A stretch of 7,673 nucleotides of DNA from an uncultured Clostridia bacterium (GTDB lineage Bacteria; Bacillota; Clostridia; Oscillospirales; Oscillospiraceae). Shown here piece by piece: positions 1-6,013 of the stretch (its first letter is position 1; every line of letters starts with the position of its first letter). The notes beneath the pieces are model-generated. The model was given only the letters and a program-made list of their open reading frames with translations. It did not search any database and was not told where the DNA came from. Location of the stretch: positions 1-7,673 of the forward strand of contig CALJDB010000301.1 of the NCBI GenBank assembly GCA_938023775.1. The letters are read 5' to 3'. The translations under genes and the position numbers were made by a program.

Positions 1-22
1 CCACAAAAAAAGCCTCGCAGAG

Positions 23-44
23 TTCGCGGCGCGCACGCCGCGAA
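23..44. repeat. 9-bp GC-rich inverted repeat
   Basis: TTCGCGGCG (23-31) pairs with CGCCGCGAA (36-44) around a CGCA loop. For minus-strand RNA a run of seven U's (plus-strand A's at 5-11) lies 11 nt beyond the stem, too far for a classical terminator, though it might be a weak end for the phage transcript. Confidence 0.75.
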
Positions 45-57
45 AAAATTCCAATCC

Positions 58-90
58 GTTTTTCGGCAGGACACGTGCCTGCCGAAAAAC
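58..90. repeat. 13-bp perfect inverted repeat
   Basis: GTTTTTCGGCAGG (58-70) pairs perfectly with CCTGCCGAAAAAC (78-90) across a 7-nt loop containing the palindrome CACGTG. It is the longest perfect stem in the window. The T and A runs are inside the stem base, so it could act as a bidirectional terminator only if they served as the U-run after partial pairing. Confidence 0.8.
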
Positions 91-116
91 ACCGCTCGCT
101 CTGCCCTAAAGGACTA

Positions 117-129
117 GCGCCTTCGGCGC
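117..129. repeat. 5-bp hairpin with TTC loop
   Basis: GCGCC (117-121) pairs with GGCGC (125-129). It is short and could arise by chance in GC-rich DNA, but it is one of a regular series. Confidence 0.5.
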
Positions 130-141
130 GTCGCAAACATG

Positions 142-156
142 CTCGCCAAAGGCGAG
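142..156. repeat. 6-bp hairpin with AAA loop, extended by wobble on plus strand
   Basis: CTCGCC (142-147) pairs with GGCGAG (151-156). On plus-strand RNA two wobble pairs, 141/157 and 140/158, lengthen it to 8 bp. Confidence 0.55.
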
Positions 157-175
157 TGCGCTGCAGCAGAGCGCA
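157..175. repeat. 6-bp hairpin abutting the previous one
   Basis: TGCGCT (157-162) pairs with AGCGCA (170-175), with a 7-nt loop; a 156/176 G-U pair can add to it on the plus strand. It competes with the long-range helix 97-104/166-173. Confidence 0.5.
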
Positions 176-181
176 TCCCCC

Positions 182-217
182 TCGATCGAGAGGCTCCGCC
201 TCTTGATCGAATTTTTT
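182..217 (+). terminator. Intrinsic terminator for plus-strand transcription, opposing the phage operon
   Basis: A 13-bp stem, 182-194 with 198-210, has one G-U pair (188 with 204) and a 3-nt loop (TCC). After one A comes a run of six T's (212-217). On the minus strand the G-U pair becomes a C-A mismatch and no U-run follows, so the polarity is clearly plus. The T-run overlaps the sheath stop codon. It implies a plus-strand transcript entering from the left edge. Confidence 0.75.
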
Positions 218-1238
218 ATATTGTGATATTCGCCTTCAGCTCCACGCGGCTGAGCCCGTGCGCCACGCCGAAGCAGAAACTCACGGCGCAGATGCTGCCG
301 TCGCTCTCGTCGGCTTCGGCGCGAACGTCGCTGTAGCCGTCGATAATCTCGCGCTGCTGATAGCTCTCCAGCTCGATGACCACGCGCGTGCGGATCGCGC
401 CGCGCGTCTGCGCCGTGTTCTTCGCGCGCGCAAACCCGGCGCGCAGCGCGTCGCGGATGCCGGGGATCACCTCGTCCACGATCAGAATCGTGCCGAGATC
501 ATGCCAGGTGTCGTCGGCAGCGCCCGCCGTCTTCGTCCGCGTCGTCACGCCGCGTACAACGCTGACCGCGCCGCCCACCGTCTCCAGCGCCGTAACGCCG
601 CCGCGCAGCAGCAGCTCCAAATCGCTGTCGGAAAAATTCCCGCCGATCTCGCCGAGCCCGCTGAGCGCCGCGCCGCCAAGCGGCACCGCCGGGTCGCTCT
701 CGCCCGCGACCGCACCGCAGACCGCCGCCGCCACCGCACCCGGAACGCCGTCTGTCTCGTGATGGCTGACCAGCACCATACGCTCGCTGTTCAGCGCCGC
801 CGCGGCGCTGACGAGCTTGTCGCGCGCCGTCTCGCCGCTCTCGACAATGCCGATACGATACTTGCTCTGCTCATCCGCCCCGGCGATCGCCGCCGAGAGC
901 TTGGCATGCACCGCCGCGCTGCGGCTGTCGCAGACCATATAGCGCACCGCCGCCGCGCCCATCAGCGCGGAAAACGCCGTATCATAGTCGCTGCCCGCCA
1001 CCGCGCAGGCATACACCTCCGGCGCGCCGTTTTCAAGCAGCAGCTTCACGAGCGCCACCATATTGCCGCCGCCGAAGGCGCTGACCGCCTCGGCATAGCT
1101 CGTCAGAAGCTTCACCTCGCCCGCCTTGCCGCTCGACGCAGCCGCGGCAAGACCGACCGCACCGCCGCCGCTGCCGCCGCGCAGCCCGCCGGACGCCTCA
1201 TACGAGGTATAAACGCCCGGTCTTTCATAGTTGCTCAT
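216..1238 (-). CDS. Contractile tail sheath protein
   Basis: 340 aa, short for the family (many sheaths are 350-650 aa) and near the minimal clostridial phage/diffocin type. The N-terminus has the signature ERPGVYTSYE (5-14), followed by a Gly/Ala/Ser-rich stretch (17-40). The middle domain contains KYRIGIVESGE and RMVLVSHHET. The conserved C-terminal part carries VVRGVTTRTK (227-236), LIVDEVIPGIRDALR (252-266), and YQQREIIDGYSDVRAE (293-308), ending in a strand VELKANITI. Copies stack as hexamers round the tail tube and contract to drive it through the cell envelope. ATG at 1238 overlaps the tail terminator stop by 4 nt; GGGGGA is upstream. The stop codon TAA is embedded in the T-run of an opposing plus-strand terminator. 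No tail-tube gene follows in the remaining 215 bases. Confidence 0.92.
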   Translation of the reverse strand: MSNYERPGVYTSYEASGGLRGGSGGGAVGLAAAASSGKAGEVKLLTSYAEAVSAFGGGNMVALVKLLLENGAPEVYACAVAGSDYDTAFSALMGAAAVRYMVCDSRSAAVHAKLSAAIAGADEQSKYRIGIVESGETARDKLVSAAAALNSERMVLVSHHETDGVPGAVAAAVCGAVAGESDPAVPLGGAALSGLGEIGGNFSDSDLELLLRGGVTALETVGGAVSVVRGVTTRTKTAGAADDTWHDLGTILIVDEVIPGIRDALRAGFARAKNTAQTRGAIRTRVVIELESYQQREIIDGYSDVRAEADESDGSICAVSFCFGVAHGLSRVELKANITI

Positions 1239-1729
1239 CGTTTCAGTTCCCCCTTCAGAACAAAATCCGTAAACGTCTTCCCGTCGCCGTCGCCGCTCTC
1301 GTCAACCAGCAGCGCGGCGCAGTCCGCAGCCCCGCGCAGCACGAACATTCCAAGCCGCGCATCCGGCGCCGCCTCGCCGCAGCGCAGCTCGCGCACGGAA
1401 AGCCCCTCCGCCGCACCGAGCGCCGCAGCCGCGGCGTCAAACAGCTGCCCACACTCCGCCGCGCCGTTTTCGGCGCTCATCGGCGCATAGATGTCCAGCG
1501 CGAGCTCCACATCGCAGCGCAGCCCATACACCTCACGCCCGCCGCGCTCCGCGTCCGGCTCCACGCCGAGATAGCGCGCAAAGCCCGCGCCGCGCCCGCT
1601 CGCGCGGCGAATGCCGACCGCGATAAACGCCCCGCCGCGCTCAACCGCCTCGCGCGGAAACGCCCGATAAGCAGGAAGCCCCGCCGCGCGCAGCAGCTCC
1701 GCTGTGCTCTCCGCCAGCTTCTCAAGCAT
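1235..1729 (-). CDS. Tail terminator/completion protein
   Basis: 164 aa. Near its start is an amphipathic helix (MLEKLAESTAELLRAAGLPA), then mixed alpha/beta structure with REVYGLRCDVELALDIYAP (about 65-83), a helix GQLFDAAAAALGAAE, and strands SVRELRCGEA and DCAALLVDES. The pattern of an N-terminal helix, 'v-v-l-vdiy-P' strand, helix, then two strands resembles the tail-terminator proteins that sit just before the sheath gene in PBSX-like and clostridial myophages. The terminator caps the tail tube and joins the neck. I use ATG at 1729, with GGGGGAC upstream and an 8-nt overlap with the previous gene. An in-frame ATG at 1864 would add 45 arginine-rich residues lying wholly inside the stopper gene and looks spurious. 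The stop overlaps the sheath ATG. Confidence 0.62.
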   Translation of the reverse strand: MLEKLAESTAELLRAAGLPAYRAFPREAVERGGAFIAVGIRRASGRGAGFARYLGVEPDAERGGREVYGLRCDVELALDIYAPMSAENGAAECGQLFDAAAAALGAAEGLSVRELRCGEAAPDARLGMFVLRGAADCAALLVDESGDGDGKTFTDFVLKGELKR

Positions 1730-2021
1730 CGCCGTCCCCCGCTTCCGTCGCGAGCACGCACTCCACATGCCCGCCAAAGTCATTGCAGCGCAGAACGCGG
1801 TAAACCGCGCCCGCCGTCTGAATCTCCGCCCCGCGCCCCAGCGCGACCGGCTCGACGATCGCAAGATAGCGCCGCGTGTCGACCACCCCCGCCGGGGTGA
1901 TCTCCGGCTCGACCGGCTCGCTCAGCGCCAGCGGCTGCAAAAACGCCCGCGCCGAAATGCGCTTCCCGCCATACACGACCGTAACATCGCGCGCAAAGGG
2001 CGAGGAAAACACCGTCCTCAT
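1722..2021 (-). CDS. Head-closure (stopper) protein
   Basis: 99 aa, beta-rich. It begins with FSSPFARDVTVVYGGKRISARAFLQP and has a GRGAEIQTAGAVYRVLRC segment (about 62-79) resembling the 'G--i---g--Y-V' part of SPP1 gp16/XkdH-like head-closure and minor-capsid proteins, which seal the DNA exit channel and receive the tail. I infer the role mainly from fold pattern, length and its place between the connector and the tail terminator. The start overlaps the connector stop by 4 nt and the stop overlaps the next gene by 8 nt, so the three neck genes look translationally chained. SD is the G-run at about 2029-2033. Confidence 0.62.
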   Translation of the reverse strand: MRTVFSSPFARDVTVVYGGKRISARAFLQPLALSEPVEPEITPAGVVDTRRYLAIVEPVALGRGAEIQTAGAVYRVLRCNDFGGHVECVLATEAGDGDA

Positions 2022-2383
2022 CCGCGCACCCCCATCACGTCAAAGCCGCGGTCGGCGAGCGCGCCGGAGAGCATCCGCTCCGCCGCCGCGCGCAGCGCCT
2101 CCGGATCGGGCTCGCCGCCGCTCAGCTCTGCGGAAACATTCCCCGCGCGATAGCTCCGGATGCGCTCCGTCTCGCCCACCGCGCAATACATTGAGAGCGC
2201 CAGAACGCCCGCCGCCGTGTCGAACACCGCGCCCAGCGCCTCGCGGCTCACCCCGGCGCGCAGCCGCGAGACAAGCTCCTCCGCCGCCGCATCGCACATC
2301 GCGGCAAGCACCGCGTCGTCCTCCGCGGTCCCGGCCATCTTCGCCGCGAGCGAGATCACCGCGCCGTTTTCCTTACCGTCCAT
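2018..2383 (-). CDS. Head-tail connector (adaptor) protein
   Basis: 121 aa, mostly alpha-helical: helices at about 24-44 (AVLAAMCDAAAEELVSRL), 47-70 and 94-110, with a conserved-looking turn ERIRSYRAGNVSAEL (73-87) similar to the 'sYK-GdvSv' element of gp6/gp15-type connector proteins. These form a ring below the portal and bridge to the stopper. The assignment rests on size, helical pattern, that element and its place directly after the capsid gene. ATG at 2383 is preceded by AAGGGGAG (2389-2396). The stop overlaps the next ATG (ATGA), giving translational coupling to the stopper gene. Confidence 0.68.
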   Translation of the reverse strand: MDGKENGAVISLAAKMAGTAEDDAVLAAMCDAAAEELVSRLRAGVSREALGAVFDTAAGVLALSMYCAVGETERIRSYRAGNVSAELSGGEPDPEALRAAAERMLSGALADRGFDVMGVRG

Positions 2384-2400
2384 CCTCTCTCCCCTTTCCC

Positions 2401-2425
2401 GCGCCCCGGTTCCCCGCCGGGGCGC
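2401..2425 (-). promoter_or_regulatory. Strong hairpin in the capsid-connector gap
   Basis: A perfect 9-bp inverted repeat, GCGCCCCGG (2401-2409) with CCGGGGCGC (2417-2425), and a 7-nt loop. It starts about 21 nt past the capsid stop. On the minus strand no U-run follows, so it is not a standard intrinsic terminator. The only T-run, seven T's, comes before it, immediately after the stop codon. It ends 3-4 nt before the purine-rich SD of the next gene. Likely roles are protecting the 3' end of a processed capsid mRNA or partly reducing downstream expression; this is inference. Confidence 0.6.
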
Positions 2426-2446
2426 ACGCTTCGCCTTTGAAAAAAA

Positions 2447-3478
2447 TCAGACCTTCAGAACCTTGCTCGCCTCGGCATAAAGCTTCGCAAAGCCGGAAAT
2501 GCTCGTGATCGCCGCGCGTTCGAGCTGGCGGTCGATCAGACGGTCATACTCCACGCTGACGTCCCCGGCGCTGACCATCTCCAGCGCATAGCCGCGGTCG
2601 AGACCGATGATCTTTCCGCTGCCGAGCGCCGCGGTGCGGATGAGCTTCGCGCCGAGCGGGCTGCCCGGCTCGCCGCTGCCCTGAAAATTGAGACCCGCAA
2701 GCGGATTCTGGAACTCGCTGCATTTCAGCAGCTTGACCATCACATCCGGAGAAACGAGCAGCGTGTTCATCGTGTACGGGTCAAACTGGTTCCAGAAGGC
2801 CACCAGCTCGCCGTAGCTGAGCTTGCCGCTCTCGCCGCCGATCGTGCCGTCGCCGACGGAGAACACCGCCGCAGCGTTGCTGTTGCCGTCGCCCTTTTCC
2901 AGCACCTCGATGGCGTCCTCCAGATGCATGCGCATGATCTCCCTGCCGATCTGACGCAGCATCACAGAGAAAAGGTCGAGTCGCTGGAAGCGGATGGCCT
3001 CATAAGAAGCCACGAGCATGCGGCCGCGCTTATTGAGCTTCACAAGATTGCTGCTCGCGCGCACCTCGGTCGTCGGAATGGCGGCGCCCTCGGCAACATG
3101 CTTCAGGCGCTTGTCGTCCTCGCTCGGACTGGAATAGATGCTGCGGTAGTCCATTCCCTCAAAGTGCGTGACTGTCGCCGTGATGGAGCTGAGAATGTCG
3201 CCCTCCTCCATACCGGCTTTCACGCTGCGGGAAACATACTCCGGAAACAGCACGGCGGAATCGACCGTGTTGAAAAACTTCTCCACCGCGTCGCTGCCCG
3301 CGCCGCGCACGCGGATGTCGAAGCGCTTGAGCTGGCGCTGAAAGGCGTCGAGGCCCTCATAGGGCGTGCCCTGATAGTCCTCGCTGGGGTCCAGCTCCTC
3401 CAGAACCTGCGTAAAGCTCTTGCCGGAGGCGGCATACATACCCTTGTCCAGCTTGATGTCGTTGAATTTGTAAGTCAT
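2447..3478 (-). CDS. Major capsid protein (HK97 fold)
   Basis: 343 aa, a typical length. It forms the icosahedral shell. An N-terminal arm rich in charged helix (residues 1-60, e.g. LDAFQRQLKRFDIRVRG) precedes the usual entry strand VLFPEYVSRSV (76-86). A probable E-loop follows at about 100-130 (TVTHFEGMDYRSIYSSPSE), then the spine helix (about 165-195, LDLFSVMLRQIGREIMRMHLE given in part) and the A-domain strands: NTLLVSPDVMVKLL (238-251), LGAKLIRTAAL (275-285), GKIIGLDRGYALEMVSAGDVSVE (given in part), and the C-terminal VSVEYDRLIDRQLERAAIT. The arm could be a delta-like region removed by the protease, but no cleavage site can be placed. SD GGAGG at 3486-3490, 7 nt from the ATG, is among the best in the window, as suits the most abundant product. 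A hairpin follows the stop (2401-2425). Confidence 0.92.
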   Translation of the reverse strand: MTYKFNDIKLDKGMYAASGKSFTQVLEELDPSEDYQGTPYEGLDAFQRQLKRFDIRVRGAGSDAVEKFFNTVDSAVLFPEYVSRSVKAGMEEGDILSSITATVTHFEGMDYRSIYSSPSEDDKRLKHVAEGAAIPTTEVRASSNLVKLNKRGRMLVASYEAIRFQRLDLFSVMLRQIGREIMRMHLEDAIEVLEKGDGNSNAAAVFSVGDGTIGGESGKLSYGELVAFWNQFDPYTMNTLLVSPDVMVKLLKCSEFQNPLAGLNFQGSGEPGSPLGAKLIRTAALGSGKIIGLDRGYALEMVSAGDVSVEYDRLIDRQLERAAITSISGFAKLYAEASKVLKV

Positions 3479-3502
3479 ATCTGTTCCTCCCTCTCCTTTC
3501 GA

Positions 3503-3847
3503 TCAAAGCAGAATCGTGAGCGTTCCGGCAGCGGTGTCGCGGTCCGCGACAAGATAGTCCCTGCCGCCGCTCGTAACGACCTTAACGCCGCCGTCGCCGT
3601 CCGCGGCGAGCACGGCATGTCCCACTGCCGGCAGCGTCTCGTCGCTGCAAGCCACGGTCGCAAAGCCGCGCAGACGCACACCGGCATAGCCGCCGTCTAC
3701 GATCACCGCAACGCCGTCCACGGTGTTCCCCGCCGCGCAAGCACCCACCGTGCCCGCCGCCGTGACCTTAACGACCTGCCCCTTCACAGCCCCATCGCTG
3801 CAAAACGTGACCAGATCGCCGCCGATCCCATCAAAACAAACCTTCAT
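3503..3847 (-). CDS. Small beta-rich head protein, probable capsid decoration protein
   Basis: 114 aa, nearly all short predicted beta strands separated by Gly/Asp/Ala turns (VKGQVVKVTAAGTVGA, NTVDGVAVIVDGGYAGVRLRG, then a C-terminal strand pair ending TLTILL). This pattern, with the position between protease and major capsid gene, is typical of the DUF2190-like or lambda gpD-like decoration proteins that stabilise mature capsids. I assign it by context and fold impression, not by a signature motif. Four cysteines (4, 16, 37, 67) are notable for so small a protein. The ATG at 3847 has AAGGAG 10 nt upstream. The capsid gene starts 24 nt after the stop, so the two should be co-transcribed and made in similar amounts. 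It could instead be a head fibre or other accessory head protein. Confidence 0.65.
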   Translation of the reverse strand: MKVCFDGIGGDLVTFCSDGAVKGQVVKVTAAGTVGACAAGNTVDGVAVIVDGGYAGVRLRGFATVACSDETLPAVGHAVLAADGDGGVKVVTSGGRDYLVADRDTAAGTLTILL

Positions 3848-3911
3848 TTTTCTCCGTCTCCTTCCAAAATGTTATATAATGCAGCCCCGAAGGACCCCAT
3901 CTACTTAAGCC
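3848..3911 (-). promoter_or_regulatory. AT-rich spacer before decoration/capsid genes, possible weak internal promoter
   Basis: This 64-nt gap is the longest intergenic space inside the operon and lies just ahead of the genes for the most abundant head proteins. On the minus strand it holds ATTATATAAC, with a -10-like TATAAC, and no convincing -35 at 16-18 nt. Just upstream is a short hairpin GTCC-TTCG-GGGC (within 3884-3895), with one U-G pair and a UUCG-type loop. The SD AAGGAG for the next gene is at 3858-3863. A promoter or an RNA processing site are both possible. The AT-rich run may simply be unstructured leader. Confidence 0.25.
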
Positions 3912-4835
3912 TCACACCAAATACGCATCCCCGTCAAACCGCACGACCTCGCGCACCCCCGGCAGCTGCACCATCGGCGAAACGCGCTCCGCCGCGCGCA
4001 GGGAAAGCGCCGCCTTCATCGCGCCGAGCGCCTCGGCGTCCATCGCCTCCAGCCCCGGCGCGAGCGCATCGTGCAGATCGCGCCCGCAGATGAGCGCAAG
4101 ACGCTTCACCTCCGCGCGCAGCTCGCCGAGATAGCGGCGGCCGAGCGCAGCCTCCTTCTGCAAAGCGCCGAACTCCGCGGAAAAGCAGCGTCCCTCGCCC
4201 TCGATAAAGCCCGCGAGCCCCTGCCCGCCGCCGAGCGCCTTGGTAACGCCCGCACCGCGCTGCGCCGGCACCGCCACAAAGCTCCACTCATAAGCGTCCG
4301 CCGCACCGCAAAGCCGCACATAGCAGAGCTTCCCGCCGTAGCGCTCGCCCACCGTGTGCCCGCAGCCGCTGCCCGCCGGCGCGCCGCAGATGCTGCAAAC
4401 GCTCTCGCGCACCGCGCAGCCGACGCTGACCTCCTTCTTGATCCCCGCCTCGATGTCCGCAATGAGCGCGGCGTTCGCCTCGCTGCGCAGCATATACGCC
4501 CAAGCCTTCAGCGCGAAATAGTCCTCGCCCGCCGCGGTCTTTCGCCCCGGCTCGGAAATGACCTCCGTGCGAAAAATGCGCGCCACCTGATTGCCGCTGC
4601 GCCAGTCATGGTCGCAGATACCGGTTTTTCCAACGAACATTTCCGCGAGCTCGCCAAGCGTCCCGCGGTCAAAGCTCTCGCCCTCGCGGTCCACCTCGTT
4701 GTCGCAGAGGATGAGCGGAAACGTATAAACGTCCGCCGCATCGAGCTCCCCGCGCGCAAAGCGCCGGATCTCCGCCATCGCCGCCTCGTCCGCCGCGCCC
4801 CCGGTCTGTGCGCGGCCTGCCTTTAAGATCATCAT
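3912..4835 (-). CDS. Prohead protease with cysteine-rich insert and possible C-terminal scaffold
   Basis: 307 aa. The first 200 residues look like a U35-type prohead (XkdF-like) serine protease, which trims capsid and scaffold during prohead maturation. Candidate catalytic residues are His76 in CDHDW and Ser137 in KKEVSVGC, followed by the conserved strand EWSFVAVPAQ (183-192). Between them is an insert with C147-x2-C150-x7-C158-x-H160 plus Cys171 and Cys176, which could bind zinc. Residues about 200-307 are not needed for the protease fold: a helical, coiled-coil-like stretch (about 218-282), then a tail ending RFDGDAYLV. With no scaffold gene nearby, this segment may act as the scaffold, as suggested for other protease-scaffold fusions; that role is inference. 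The start at 4835 overlaps the portal stop; an adjacent in-frame ATG at 4832 is also possible. SD GGAGG lies at 4846-4850. Confidence 0.82.
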   Translation of the reverse strand: MMILKAGRAQTGGAADEAAMAEIRRFARGELDAADVYTFPLILCDNEVDREGESFDRGTLGELAEMFVGKTGICDHDWRSGNQVARIFRTEVISEPGRKTAAGEDYFALKAWAYMLRSEANAALIADIEAGIKKEVSVGCAVRESVCSICGAPAGSGCGHTVGERYGGKLCYVRLCGAADAYEWSFVAVPAQRGAGVTKALGGGQGLAGFIEGEGRCFSAEFGALQKEAALGRRYLGELRAEVKRLALICGRDLHDALAPGLEAMDAEALGAMKAALSLRAAERVSPMVQLPGVREVVRFDGDAYLV

Positions 4836-5986
4836 GCCTTCTTCTCCTCCCCGCTTTTTCCAAGCTGCTCTGTCTGCGCGTCATACCAGCGCGCCTTCGC
4901 CTCGTCCAGCTCGTCCTGCAAGTTAACGTCGTTCCAAACGATCTCGAAATCCTCCGCATAGCCATGCATCGCCATCCATAGCCCGCAGACCCGCTCCAGC
5001 ACCGGCGTCAGCGAGCGCCGGATGCCCCAGATCTCGCTCGTCATAACGTCCGCCTGCTGCGCGCTCATGCGCTCCGTCGAGCTCCAGCTCAGCCCCAGCA
5101 GAAACGGCGGCAGCCCCGTCCGGCTGACGAGCTGCTCCAGCAGCAGCCTCACCGCCGTCTCCGTGTCCGGAAATCCCCCGTCCGCGCCGATGGTCTTGAT
5201 GTCCAGATCGCCGAGCGCCACAAAATCCTTCACCTGACCGCCGCGCGTGCTCTGCATCGCCGCGCTCCACTCGCTCGCGATCTTCTGCACCCGCTCCGCC
5301 GCGCTCGCGCGGTCAAGCACATCGCCGCCCGGATGATAGGTCAGCGCATAGCGCTGATTTCCGCTGCGCTCAAAATTGCTCTCCATGCTCTCATAGATCG
5401 TGAGCAGCACCTTCGCGAGATAGGGCATGCTCCGCAGCAGCGAAACGCCGTAGGGGTTCTCCGCCTCCGGCATAAACGGCGTAAAGAGCAGCAGCTCCTG
5501 CCGCGGAAACGGCGCCGCCTCCGCCCCCTCCGCGCTGCAAAGCTGAAACTCCAGCGGCGAAGCCCCCTCGCGCACCCGAACGTCGGCAACATTGCCGCAG
5601 AGCACCGCCGCAATGTCCCTGTCGCCGCGCGTCACGATCTCGCCGACCGCCTGCCCGTTCGTCAGCAGACTGTCCAGATACCGGTCCAGAAACGCCTGCA
5701 AGCCTCGCTGCCCGCGCCCGACGTTCACCGTCTCGACAAACTGCCGCAGCCCGCGCTCCGCCGCTCCATTGCGCGGGCACGCCGCGGAAAACCCGCCCGT
5801 AAGCCGCACCAGCTTCGCCACCGCCGCATCCACGAGCGGCAGCGCCTCGCGGATCGCGTGATAGCAGCGCGCATTCCCGCCGCCGAGCGGAACATAGCCG
5901 TCGAGCACCCCGAAGGGATGCGCCCCGCCGCGCCGCACCTGAACGCCGGCGGCGGCTGTGCCCGCCCTGCTTTTTCTCAAGCCCAT
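4832..5986 (-). CDS. Portal protein
   Basis: 384 aa, at the short end for HK97-/PBSX-type portals. The portal is the dodecameric ring at one capsid vertex through which DNA enters and leaves; it binds the terminase outside and the connector below. Recognisable blocks are LPLVDAAVAKLVRL (residues 49-62), a central NPYGVSLLRSMPYL (177-190) followed by a long helix, and SRTGLPPFLLGLSW (288-301), the usual 'gvPp-lLG' element before the long C-terminal helices. The C-terminal end is a charged helical segment (about 355-384). The ATG at 5986 has a GGAGG at 5994-5998, 7 nt upstream. The stop overlaps the protease ATG (ATGA), so the two are translationally coupled. No separate minor head protein (SPP1 gp7/Mu F type) follows. 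Placement between terL and the protease fits the standard order. Confidence 0.92.
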   Translation of the reverse strand: MGLRKSRAGTAAAGVQVRRGGAHPFGVLDGYVPLGGGNARCYHAIREALPLVDAAVAKLVRLTGGFSAACPRNGAAERGLRQFVETVNVGRGQRGLQAFLDRYLDSLLTNGQAVGEIVTRGDRDIAAVLCGNVADVRVREGASPLEFQLCSAEGAEAAPFPRQELLLFTPFMPEAENPYGVSLLRSMPYLAKVLLTIYESMESNFERSGNQRYALTYHPGGDVLDRASAAERVQKIASEWSAAMQSTRGGQVKDFVALGDLDIKTIGADGGFPDTETAVRLLLEQLVSRTGLPPFLLGLSWSSTERMSAQQADVMTSEIWGIRRSLTPVLERVCGLWMAMHGYAEDFEIVWNDVNLQDELDEAKARWYDAQTEQLGKSGEEKKA

Positions 5987-6013
5987 TCCTTTTCCTCCGT
6001 TTCAAAAGTAGTC

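Larger units (their letters stand above)
1..215. other. Gene-free region dense in hairpins; possible plus-strand structured RNA
   Basis: No credible coding sequence was found on either strand. The stretch holds at least six hairpins of unrelated sequence, packed with short gaps: 23-44, 58-90, 117-129, 142-156, 157-175 and the terminator 182-217. A further 8-bp pairing, CGCTCTGC (97-104) with GCAGAGCG (166-173), would enclose two of them and replace the 157-175 hairpin. Wobble pairs at 140/158, 141/157, 156/176 and 188/204 extend or preserve hairpins only in plus-strand RNA. It could be the 3' part of a structured non-coding RNA, a hairpin-rich dispersed repeat, or a transcription boundary. 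The sequence alone does not decide, and I recognise no known RNA family. Confidence 0.5.

Noticed and set aside
1..217. CRISPR array or integron attC site as an explanation for the hairpin region
   Set aside because: There is no repeated unit with constant spacers, the hairpins differ in sequence, and no integron core sites or cas genes are seen.
139..336. 65-codon plus-strand open frame running through the hairpin region into the sheath gene
   Set aside because: It runs through two hairpins and the terminator and half of it is antisense to the sheath C-terminus; no SD or domain supports it.
258..1490. Long plus-strand open frame of about 410 codons opposite the sheath and tail terminator genes
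   Set aside because: Its product is an Arg/Ala/His-rich, low-complexity sequence with no recognisable domain. It is the expected mirror of GC-rich codons on the other strand, where well-recognised phage proteins lie.
1730..1864. Upstream extension of the tail terminator gene to an ATG at 1864
   Set aside because: The extra 45 residues are arginine-rich frame-shadow of the stopper gene. The ATG at 1729 has a purine-rich SD and gives the usual short overlap.
2924..4093. Plus-strand open frame of about 389 codons opposite capsid, decoration and protease genes
   Set aside because: It crosses three real minus-strand genes and their spacers, and its composition is that of a codon-bias shadow ending in Pro/Arg/Ala-rich sequence.
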